DNA of 64,000 bases from Bryobacteraceae bacterium (lineage in GTDB: Bacteria > Acidobacteriota > Terriglobia > Bryobacterales > Bryobacteraceae), in assembly GCA_026002855.1 (NCBI GenBank), contig BPGD01000001.1, positions 2,674,001 through 2,738,000 of the forward strand, given 5' to 3'. Under the pieces are notes generated by a model, which saw only the letters and a list, made by a program, of their open reading frames with translations, had not been told where the DNA came from and did not search any database. This document shows, in pieces, positions 54,479 to 61,341 of this stretch (within the stretch, counting starts at the first letter, position 1; each line of letters opens with the position of its first letter). A program made the position numbers and the translations under genes.

Positions 54479-55102
54479 TCACCGCGGCGGGCCCACTGTG
54501 GGCGTGCCGGGCGTGATGGTCGTTGGCGGTGGAGCGGCAGGTCCGCCGCTGGCGCCGCCTCCGCCGTTGCGGGTGGCCGCCACGGTGCCCGCAGCTGCGC
54601 CGGCACCGGCGATGAGCAGAAAAGTGAGCAACTTGGCGCTGATCCCTCCGGCCGCAGCCGCCGCTGCGGCCACATTGGTGACGTTCAGCTGTGCCGAGCC
54701 GCGCAGCCCGTCCTTGACGGCGGTGATCCGGATGGAAAACCTCCCCTGGACGGAATTCGGACGAATGCCGCGGACAACGGCGCGGCCCGAGGAATCCGTC
54801 GCGAGCGTGATGTTGTTCAGGCCGTTGCTGAAAACGGCGCTCGCGCCCTGGCGGGGCGCCGTTAAGGTAATCAGCGCCCCGGCGACGGGCTTGCGGTTTT
54901 CGTCTTCCACCTGAATGATGGCTTCACGGCTGACGCGTTGGCGGACGTTGAAGATCGCTTCGTCGCCTTCGACGATCGTGATGCGCAGGCCGCCCTCGGC
55001 CGGCTGCCAGGCAGCGTGGACGGGCGCGGCAGGCCACACAATCAGGGCAGCGAGGGTGCAGGCAAGGCTCTGTCTGCCGATGGATACCGTGAACTGGGAC
55101 AT
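54479..55102 (-). CDS. Exported Ig-like small protein with C-terminal membrane segment, paralogue A
   Basis: A 207-residue protein with a signal peptide (LACTLAALIVWPAAPVHAA), the same beta-rich domain as paralogue B (RITIVEGDEAIFNVRQR, ENRKPVAGALITLTAP, VVRGIRPNSVQGRF), a hydrophobic segment (KLLTFLLIAGAGAAAGTVAA) and a Gly/Pro-rich tail. The signal peptides and tails differ between the copies, while the core is conserved, so the core is under selection. GGAGG precedes the ATG by six bases. It is first in the leftward operon and 26 bases ahead of the propeller-like gene. Function unknown. Confidence 0.78.
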   Translation of the reverse strand: MSQFTVSIGRQSLACTLAALIVWPAAPVHAAWQPAEGGLRITIVEGDEAIFNVRQRVSREAIIQVEDENRKPVAGALITLTAPRQGASAVFSNGLNNITLATDSSGRAVVRGIRPNSVQGRFSIRITAVKDGLRGSAQLNVTNVAAAAAAAGGISAKLLTFLLIAGAGAAAGTVAATRNGGGGASGGPAAPPPTTITPGTPTVGPPR

Positions 55103-55161
55103 AGCTTCCTCCGTTGGGCCCCCGTCCCAGGTGCGGAGGCCAAGACTGACAGTACTCCCGT

Positions 55162-55190
55162 ATGATACACGAGGAGAGCAGGAAGGTGAA
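55162..55190 (-). promoter_or_regulatory. Promoter of the leftward secreted-protein operon
   Basis: Minus strand: -35 TTCACC (55190-55185), a 17-base spacer, and -10 TATCAT (55167-55162), matching consensus in four and five of six positions. The transcript would start about 50 bases before the ATG at 55102. It lies in the 168-bp region shared with the divergent ubiquitin-like operon, whose own promoter I could not identify. Confidence 0.55.
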
Positions 55191-55270
55191 GCGAATTAAA
55201 CGGAGTTTCAGTTTCTGAGGTTCCACCGGGCCCAGGCGGGTCCTTGCGAGGCAGGAGGGCGAACCCATCC

Positions 55271-56314
55271 ATGGAATATGGGTTGGCAGATTGGCGCGCG
55301 GGCGTAATCGGCCTGGGGGCTCTGGGCAACGAGCTGGTGCGGCAGCTCGGGCTGCTGGGCGTGGGGGAAGTTCTGCTGGTGGATCCGGATCGGGTGGAGG
55401 AGGGCAACCTGGCCAAATGCGCGTTTTTCCGCGTGGCAGGCGCGGTGGGGCGTCCCAAGGCGGAAGTGCTGGCCGAAGCGGGCCGCCAATGGTTTCCGGA
55501 GACGCGCTGGATTGCCCTGGTAGCGGAGATCGCTGATGTGGGCTGGGGGCGGCTGGCCGGGCGGCAGGTTCTATTTGCGGGCGTGGACCGGGAGTCGGCC
55601 CGGCTGGAGATTGCACGGATCAGCACACGGCTGAACATCCCGGTCTGCGATGGCGGGCTGGACACGGGCGGCGCAGGCGGACGGGTGAGCTGGTATCCCG
55701 GCCGTGAAGGGGCCTGCCACGGGTGCCGGCTGACGGCGGCGCGGCGGCGGGAGTGGTTGCAGAGCTGGTCGAGCGCCGCCCACCCGTGCCGGGTTCCGCA
55801 GGAGCCGGGCGGCTGGACGGCGACGCCGCAGCTTGCGGCAGTGACCGCCGCCTTGCAGGCGCACTTCGCGGTGGAGTGGCTCAGGCGCGGCGAGAGCGAG
55901 GCGCGCAGTGTGGAATTCCGCCTGGAGAGGCCGTTGCGGCTGGAAGAGATCCGGTTGGCGGTAAACGAGGCGTGCCCGTTTCACACGGAGGAGCACCGGC
56001 TGCTGGCGCCGATCGCTGGGCTGTTCCGGGATGCGCTGGCCGAGGGCGAGACGGCCTGCTGGGAGTGGCCGGTCTGCCTGAGGGCGCGCTGCCTCGAGTG
56101 CGGGCAAGAATGGCGTCCGCTCCTGCGTGCCGTGAGGTTGCGCCGCGAGGGCGCCTGTCCGAACTGCGGCGGCCGGCGGCTGCTGGAGCTGGAGACGCGC
56201 ACCGGGGTGGCGTGGAACGATTCGCTGGCGGGGCGGAGGCCGGAGGAGCTGGGCTTGCCCCCGGAACACCTGTATAGTATTCGAAAAGGACGGAAACGGG
56301 AGGGATCCGAATGA
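55271..56314 (+). CDS. E1-like ThiF/MoeB-family activating enzyme of a ubiquitin-like system
   Basis: Predicted to adenylate the C-terminal glycine of the ubiquitin-like protein encoded two genes downstream. The 347-residue protein opens directly into a Rossmann domain: GVIGLGALGNELVRQLG (GxGxxG at 14-19), VLLVDPDRVEEGNLAKC (Asp38). CHGC (149-152) and C173 in AHPCRVPQ come before TATPQLAAVTAALQAHF, the position where catalytic-cysteine loops of E1 enzymes lie. The C-terminal third adds CLEC (274-277) and CPNC (296-299), a zinc-ribbon pair unusual for MoeB. ATG at 55271 has AGGAGG 14 bases upstream. Stop overlaps the next ATG. Simple MoeB or ThiF roles are unlikely in this context. Confidence 0.85.
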   Translation: MEYGLADWRAGVIGLGALGNELVRQLGLLGVGEVLLVDPDRVEEGNLAKCAFFRVAGAVGRPKAEVLAEAGRQWFPETRWIALVAEIADVGWGRLAGRQVLFAGVDRESARLEIARISTRLNIPVCDGGLDTGGAGGRVSWYPGREGACHGCRLTAARRREWLQSWSSAAHPCRVPQEPGGWTATPQLAAVTAALQAHFAVEWLRRGESEARSVEFRLERPLRLEEIRLAVNEACPFHTEEHRLLAPIAGLFRDALAEGETACWEWPVCLRARCLECGQEWRPLLRAVRLRREGACPNCGGRRLLELETRTGVAWNDSLAGRRPEELGLPPEHLYSIRKGRKREGSE

Positions 56315-57009
56315 GCGGCCGCTCGGTGACGGTGTTAGCCGCCACGACGTTCCTGTTGTGGCTGGCGCAATTTTTCGCCTGCATGGGCGGGCCGGGAATT
56401 GCGGTGGCCGTGGCGGCGGCCGTCGGCGGGCTGGCGGTGTTTCTCCTGCGGGTCTTCGAGGCGGAACTGCCGAACCCGTGGCTGGCGCTGATTCCATCGG
56501 CTGTCGCTTCCTTGCTGGGAGTGACGGTGTGGAGCCTGGCACAGCCGCGGCTGGACCGGCTCTACTGGCTGGGACCGATGCTGGCGGCGGTGGTGACGGC
56601 AGCCATCATCTGGTGGCAGAACCGCGACGCGCGGCGGTGCGGGCTGTGCAACTGCCGGCTGGCCGGAAAGATTTCGTTCGTCTGTCCGCGCTGCAACCTG
56701 GAGGTTTGCGAGACACGGTGCTGGGATTTTGAAAAGCTCCGCTGCCGGCTGTGCGTGCAGAACGCGGTGCCGCTGTTTCCGCCCAGCCGGCAGTGGTGGG
56801 ACCGCAACGTCGGGCCTGGGGTCACGGCCGGCCGCTGCCAGGTGTGTCAGACGGGCCCGGAGGAGGCCGAGCTCCGGGCCTGCCCGCGCTGCGGCCGGCC
56901 GCAGTGCATTGAGTGCTGGGACGACGCGAACGGCCTGTGCGCCCGCTGCGGCTGGCGGGTGCAGGCCCTGCCGGAATCGCTGAGGAAATTCCTGGTGGAT
57001 GCGCAGTAG
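56311..57009 (+). CDS. Four-helix membrane protein with two all-cysteine RING-like zinc modules (candidate E3)
   Basis: A 232-residue protein, likely the ligase-like partner of the system. Four hydrophobic helices (about 7-25, 28-47, 54-76, 86-102) precede a cysteine-rich tail. Module 1: C110-x2-C113, C125-x2-C128, C133, C137, C145-x2-C148, plus C115. Module 2: C176-x2-C179-x11-C191-x2-C194-x4-C199-x2-C202-x7-C210-x2-C213, a regular four-pair pattern like a cross-brace treble clef with Cys in place of His. With four helices and N-in orientation the tail faces the cytosol. The ATG overlaps the E1 stop (ATGA). E3 activity is inferred from pattern and operon; a plain zinc-ribbon scaffold is the alternative. 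Confidence 0.75.
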   Translation: MSGRSVTVLAATTFLLWLAQFFACMGGPGIAVAVAAAVGGLAVFLLRVFEAELPNPWLALIPSAVASLLGVTVWSLAQPRLDRLYWLGPMLAAVVTAAIIWWQNRDARRCGLCNCRLAGKISFVCPRCNLEVCETRCWDFEKLRCRLCVQNAVPLFPPSRQWWDRNVGPGVTAGRCQVCQTGPEEAELRACPRCGRPQCIECWDDANGLCARCGWRVQALPESLRKFLVDAQ

Positions 57010-57022
57010 GGGGAGGACATTT

Positions 57023-57283
57023 ATGCCCAAGTATCAGATGTATTTCGACACCATCAACGGGGAAACGAAATACAACGTTGACATTGACGAGCACGAAATT
57101 CTCGATGACGTGCTGCACGAAATTCTCTACGACCTGCGGGAGCGCGGCGATGTGCTTCAGGGCGAGGGGGAGCCGCAGGTGGTGTGGAACGGCGTGGCGC
57201 TCGACTTCCGCCGCCCGCTGCCTGAACAGGGCGTGAGGCCGAACGACGTGCTGCGCGTTTCCACGGTAGCCACCAACGGCTGA
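57023..57283 (+). CDS. YukD-like ubiquitin-fold protein ending in glycine
   Basis: An 86-residue protein predicted to be the transferable modifier. Pattern of a beta-grasp fold: strand-turn-strand (YQMYFDTINGETKYNVDID), a helix (ILDDVLHEILYDLRERG), then QVVWNGVALDFRRPL and VRPNDVLRVSTV. The C-terminus is ATNG, with a single exposed glycine and no residues after it, so no protease would be needed to free it. No JAMM-type peptidase gene is in the operon. GGGAGG lies six bases before the ATG. Its stop shares one base with the E2 start (TGATG). Confidence 0.8.
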   Translation: MPKYQMYFDTINGETKYNVDIDEHEILDDVLHEILYDLRERGDVLQGEGEPQVVWNGVALDFRRPLPEQGVRPNDVLRVSTVATNG

Positions 57284-57795
57284 TGCCTCAGGCAGCCTTT
57301 GAGCGGATCCGGGCGCGCCGCATCCGCCATGAATGGGAATGGCTGAAGCGGGCGGCGGCCGCCAATCCCGGCCGGCTCGTGGCGCCCGAGGAGCCGGGCG
57401 GCATCGTGCAACTGCCGGAGACACCCTATTACCGGATGGACGGAACGGAGGGGAGAGGCATCGCGGTGCGCTTTGAATTTCCCGAATATTATCCCTCGGT
57501 CCCGCTGGAAGCCTGGCTCGTTTTTCCGGTGCTGCACCCGAATGTGCATCCGGAAAACGGGTTCGTCTGTCTGTGGGACATGCGTCAGGAAGGGACCTCG
57601 CTGGTGGAGGCGGTGCGCCAGCTCCAGCGCGTGGTCTCCTGGCGGCTGTACAATCTGTCGGCCGACCATCTGATGCAGCCGCAGGCGGGCGTGCGCCCGC
57701 CCCTGCCATACGAGCCGGTGGCGCCGCCGCCCGGCTATGAGCTCGAACGGAGCGCGGGGCTGCCGCCAGGAAAATTCAGAAAGCGATTAAGCTGA
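57283..57795 (+). CDS. E2-like ubiquitin-conjugating enzyme
   Basis: A 170-residue UBC-fold protein, predicted to accept the modifier from the E1 as a thioester. It has FEFPEYYPSVPL (the E2 F-x-FP-x-x-YP element), the HPN motif (85-87, VLHPNVHPENG) and the catalytic cysteine nine residues later (GFVCLW, Cys96), then the alpha-helices of the E2 C-lobe (SLVEAVRQLQRVVSWRLYNL). A proline-rich C-terminal tail (about 138-160) is extra. All key E2 residues are present, including the asparagine often absent in bacterial E2-like proteins. The start overlaps the ubiquitin-fold stop by one base, implying coupled translation. Confidence 0.88.
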   Translation: MPQAAFERIRARRIRHEWEWLKRAAAANPGRLVAPEEPGGIVQLPETPYYRMDGTEGRGIAVRFEFPEYYPSVPLEAWLVFPVLHPNVHPENGFVCLWDMRQEGTSLVEAVRQLQRVVSWRLYNLSADHLMQPQAGVRPPLPYEPVAPPPGYELERSAGLPPGKFRKRLS

Positions 57796-57806
57796 GAGGA
57801 CCTGCC

Positions 57807-59621
57807 ATGTCGAATGCCTCCCGTCAAGCCATCCGCAGCGCGCTGCAACAGGTGATCGGCGACAAGTACGAGGTCCTTGAATGGATCGGCGGCGGCGGCA
57901 TGGCGGAAGTCTTTCTGGCCCGCCACCGCGCGCACGGAGGCCTGTTTGCGGTGAAGGTGCTGGCCGAGGGACTCGCCGACGAGCCGGAGATCGTCGCGCG
58001 GTTCATGGACGAGGCGCGCACCGCGGCGACGCTCGGCGGCCATCCCAACATCGCGCCGGTCTATGACGTGGGCGAGTGGGGCTCGCTGCACTGGCTCATC
58101 ATGCCCTACATCGAGGGCGAGGATCTGAAGAGCTATCTGGAGCGGCACGGGCGGCTGAGTCAGCCCGAAGCGGTATCGATCATCCGGCAGGCGGCCGAGG
58201 CCCTGGCCTGGGCGGGCGAGAGGCGGTTCGTGCACCGCGACCTCAAACCGGCCAACATCCGCATCGACACGAGCGGCCGCGTGATCGTGCTCGATTTCGG
58301 CATTGCCAAGGCGGGCGATGCGCCGAGCGCGCGCACCCGCGCCGGCGAAACGCTCGGCACGCCTTATTACATGTCGCCCGAGCAGATCCGCGCCGAGCCT
58401 TGCGACCACCGCAGCGACCTGTACTCGCTGGGAGTGATCTTTTTTGAGCTGCTCACCGGAATGAAGCCGTTCACCGGGGATAGCTTCCGCGCCATCGAGA
58501 TCGGCCACTGCCAGAAGGCGCCGCCGGCGCTGAGCACGATTGTTCCGGACATCGACCCGGAGATCGAAAGGATCGTCAACAGGCTGCTCGAAAAGGACCG
58601 CGAACGGCGTTACCAGTCCGCGCGCGAGCTGCTCGAGGACCTGCGCCACTCCTACCGGCTGGAGACGGAGGTGCGTCTGCAACCGGTAGTGGACCGGCCG
58701 GATCTGCTGGCCCTGGCGCGCAGCGCAGAGCGGGTGCAGGAACCAGCGCCGGCGCAGGCGGAACCGACGCCTTTCCCGCCGTCGGCTCCGGCGCCCCGGC
58801 CGCGGCCGGGGCGCGCCCCCCTCGTGGCGGGCGCGGCGCTCGTGCTGGTGGCGGCCGTTGCCGCAGGGATTTACTTTGTTTCAAAATCGGGCGATAATGA
58901 GCGGAAAACTGGGAAGGCGGCCGGGAAGACGGAACGTCAGGTTCGAGAGCTGCCCGCCGTGATCCGCGAGGAGGGCGTGACGATGTTCCTCGTCCCGGAG
59001 GGGACGTTCGTCTTCGGCGACAACAGTCCGGAGTCACCGAACCGGCGGCAGGAGATGCGGCTGCCGGCATTTTATATGGACGCCACCGAAGTGAGCAACG
59101 CCCAGTACGCGCGCTTCGTGGAGGCGACCGGGCGTGCGGCGCCGCCCTCGGATGAGTTCCGCAGCGCCCCGTCGCTGCCGGTGACCCACGTGACGCTGGC
59201 CGACGCCCGCGCCTATTGCGCCTGGGCGGGCAAGCGGCTGCCCACTGAACAGGAGTGGGAGAAGGCGGGCCGCGGCACGGACGGCCGCATCTATCCGTGG
59301 GGCAACCAGCCGATGCCGAACCCGGGCACGCTGGTTCCGGTGGACGATTATCCCGAGCGGCAAAGCCCCTACCGGATCCTCGGCCTCGCCGGAAATGTCT
59401 TTGAATGGGTGGACACGCCGTTTCCGGCGACTGAGCGGGAGATCGAGGACCTGCGACGCGCCCTCGGCGGGGCCGATGTGCCGCGCGAGTGGTATTGCAT
59501 CAAGGGCGGGAGCTTCCTGCTCAAGGACGACCGGTTTTTCCGTTTGTATATGCGGAGGGGCTGGCCCGCCAGCCTGCCGCATGCAGCCATTGGATTCCGG
59601 TGCGTGAAAGATGCCCAATAA
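57807..59621 (+). CDS. Membrane Ser/Thr protein kinase fused to a non-catalytic FGE-like domain
   Basis: A 604-residue receptor-like kinase. Kinase domain 20-285: glycine loop IGGGGMAEVF, Lys50, HRDLKPANI (Asp145), DFGIAKAG (Asp163), GTPYYMSPEQ. A Pro-rich linker and a single helix (about 338-358) follow. The C-terminal part (about 390-604) is a formylglycine-generating-enzyme-like fold (VPEGTFVFGDN, GKRLPTEQEWEKAGRG, GLAGNVFEWVDT, IGFRCVK), predicted periplasmic. It lacks the cysteine pair needed by active FGE after the GGSF motif, so it probably binds a ligand instead. Eleven bases separate it from the E2 gene; it overlaps the next gene by 11 bases. Confidence 0.93.
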   Translation: MSNASRQAIRSALQQVIGDKYEVLEWIGGGGMAEVFLARHRAHGGLFAVKVLAEGLADEPEIVARFMDEARTAATLGGHPNIAPVYDVGEWGSLHWLIMPYIEGEDLKSYLERHGRLSQPEAVSIIRQAAEALAWAGERRFVHRDLKPANIRIDTSGRVIVLDFGIAKAGDAPSARTRAGETLGTPYYMSPEQIRAEPCDHRSDLYSLGVIFFELLTGMKPFTGDSFRAIEIGHCQKAPPALSTIVPDIDPEIERIVNRLLEKDRERRYQSARELLEDLRHSYRLETEVRLQPVVDRPDLLALARSAERVQEPAPAQAEPTPFPPSAPAPRPRPGRAPLVAGAALVLVAAVAAGIYFVSKSGDNERKTGKAAGKTERQVRELPAVIREEGVTMFLVPEGTFVFGDNSPESPNRRQEMRLPAFYMDATEVSNAQYARFVEATGRAAPPSDEFRSAPSLPVTHVTLADARAYCAWAGKRLPTEQEWEKAGRGTDGRIYPWGNQPMPNPGTLVPVDDYPERQSPYRILGLAGNVFEWVDTPFPATEREIEDLRRALGGADVPREWYCIKGGSFLLKDDRFFRLYMRRGWPASLPHAAIGFRCVKDAQ

Positions 59622-60543
59622 CATTCCAGTTCGACTGTCCGGACTTCTGCTGGCCGCCCTGGGCGGGTTTGCCGCAGGGACGCAGGAGCCGCTGATCAAC
59701 GCCAGGGACGCGTTTTTTTCCGCCGCTGACATGGTGGCGGTGCAGAAGAAGACGGCCGCGAAGAAATCCGCCAAGACCGCGCCGGCGCGGCGCCCGGAAG
59801 CGGGCCGCGAGCCGGGCAAGGCAGCCGGGCCGAAGCCGGAGCTCGCGGCTGCGCCCCCGCTGGCCAATGCCGAGGCGTATTTCCAGAAAGTATCGCAGAC
59901 GTCACAGAACCTCCCGCCTTTGGGGCTGCGCTACAGCCTGCTGAAGCGGACGCCGCAGGGGCTGGTGGAGGTGAGCGCCGAGACGGAGTTCCACGCCGGC
60001 GACAGCATCCGGCTCAGCGTGATGGGCAACCGGCGCGGGTATCTGTACGTGATCGCAAGGGGCTCGAGCGGCGTGTGGTCGCCGCTGTTCCCGCATCCGG
60101 AGTCGTCGCAGCAGAGCAATGAGATCGTGCCGGGCCGCCTGTATCAGGTTCCTGGCGGCGAGGGCGAGTATTTCACCTTTGACGAGCAGGCGGGCGAGGA
60201 GCGGCTGTTCCTGGTCTTTTCGCTGAAGCCGGTGGAGGACCTGGAAGAGCTGGTGGGCGCGCTCTCGCGCCAGGGGCCGGCCTTGCCGAGGCCTGCTGCG
60301 CGACCGGATACGCCGCCGACGCTATCGGCCGGCCGGTACGACGATGCCTGGATGGAGCAGCTGCGTTCGCGGATCCAGTCGCGCGACCTCGTGTTCACGA
60401 AGATTGACAGGGACAGCGCCACGGCGCCTTCGCCGGTCGGAGGGGGGCCGGAAGCGGCGGTGTACGTGGTGAACGCCTCCACTGTGGGCGGCGGCTCCGG
60501 GGAGGGACGTGTGGTGGCAGAACTGAGGCTCAGGCACCGGTAA
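59611..60543 (+). CDS. Exported DUF4384 protein 1
   Basis: A 310-residue protein with a hydrophobic N-terminus (VRLSGLLLAALGGFAAGTQ) that may act as signal or anchor, a Lys/Ala/Pro-rich linker (about 45-80) and a DUF4384 beta domain (about 100-205) with GDSIRLSVMGNRRGYLYVI and WSPLFPHPES. DUF4384 domains are often found beside caspase-like and kinase genes; their role is unknown. The C-terminus ends VAELRLRHR, similar to the LRLAHR end of the next protein. The ATG lies within the kinase gene end. Confidence 0.85.
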   Translation: MPNNIPVRLSGLLLAALGGFAAGTQEPLINARDAFFSAADMVAVQKKTAAKKSAKTAPARRPEAGREPGKAAGPKPELAAAPPLANAEAYFQKVSQTSQNLPPLGLRYSLLKRTPQGLVEVSAETEFHAGDSIRLSVMGNRRGYLYVIARGSSGVWSPLFPHPESSQQSNEIVPGRLYQVPGGEGEYFTFDEQAGEERLFLVFSLKPVEDLEELVGALSRQGPALPRPAARPDTPPTLSAGRYDDAWMEQLRSRIQSRDLVFTKIDRDSATAPSPVGGGPEAAVYVVNASTVGGGSGEGRVVAELRLRHR

Positions 60544-60566
60544 GCCGATGGAATGGAGGAGGAGAG

Positions 60567-61328
60567 ATGGAGTTCTGCGGCGTATTCCTGGGCTGGATTC
60601 TCGCGGTGGCCGCTGCGGCGGCCCCGCCTACAGGCGGTCTCGTGCGTCCCGGCGACAGAGTAGAGCCGGCGCCGCTGCGCGGCGGGTTGGACGCCCGGCC
60701 CGCACCGGACGGGCCGAAGCGCATCGAGATCATCGTCGAGCGCAACGAGCGCGGCACGGCGCGGCGCGTGGATCCGAACCAGGTTTTTTCGACCGGCGAC
60801 CTGGTGCGCTTCCGCTTCCGCGCCTCATTCAACGGATATCTTTACGTGATGAACCACGGCACCACTGGAAGCTTCACGTTGCTTTTCCCGAAGGAAGAGA
60901 CCGGCACGATGAACCGGATCGAGGCCGGACGGGAGTATCTGGTGCCGATGACCGAGAACGGATGGTTCCGGCTGGAGGGACCGCCGGGCTATGAGATCGT
61001 CTACTGGCTGGTGAGCCCGGTGCGGCTCAGCGACGGCCGGGAAGCGGTGGCAGTGCCGAAGCTGCCCGCGCCGGCGCCGGCGTTGAACCCTTCCATCACG
61101 CCGCGCTGCGACGACACGATTTTCCGCGCCCGGGGCGAATGCCTCGACCACGCCGCCGGGCTGAAAGCGGTGGAAAAAAACGCGGCGCTTCCGGAAAATC
61201 TGGCTCCATTTTCCGGCGCGGCGTCGCGCGAGCTGACGTTTGTGAAGTCGAACCGGAGCGCGGCCGTCAGCGTGGCCGATGACAGCGAGGAGCCGTTCCT
61301 CTACACGCTGCGGCTGGCGCACCGATGA
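60567..61328 (+). CDS. Exported DUF4384 protein 2
   Basis: A 253-residue paralogue-like protein with a signal peptide (MEFCGVFLGWILAVAAAAAP) and a DUF4384 domain (about 50-155): GDLVRFRFRASFNGYLYVMN, GSFTLLFPKEE and AGREYLVPMTENGWFRLEG. A short, less ordered part follows, ending YTLRLAHR. GGAGGAGAG directly precedes the ATG. It lies 23 bases after DUF4384 protein 1. The shared C-terminal ending suggests both are presented or anchored in the same way. Confidence 0.87.
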   Translation: MEFCGVFLGWILAVAAAAAPPTGGLVRPGDRVEPAPLRGGLDARPAPDGPKRIEIIVERNERGTARRVDPNQVFSTGDLVRFRFRASFNGYLYVMNHGTTGSFTLLFPKEETGTMNRIEAGREYLVPMTENGWFRLEGPPGYEIVYWLVSPVRLSDGREAVAVPKLPAPAPALNPSITPRCDDTIFRARGECLDHAAGLKAVEKNAALPENLAPFSGAASRELTFVKSNRSAAVSVADDSEEPFLYTLRLAHR

Positions 61329-61341
61329 GGGAGAGGATGGC

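Noticed and set aside
55271-56314. Molybdopterin or thiamine MoeB/ThiF role for the E1-like gene
   Set aside because: No moa, moe or thi genes nearby, and it is coupled to ubiquitin-fold, RING-like and E2 genes; extra zinc ribbon does not fit.
57807-59621. Active formylglycine-generating enzyme
   Set aside because: The cysteine pair after the GGS motif is missing and no sulfatase is encoded nearby.
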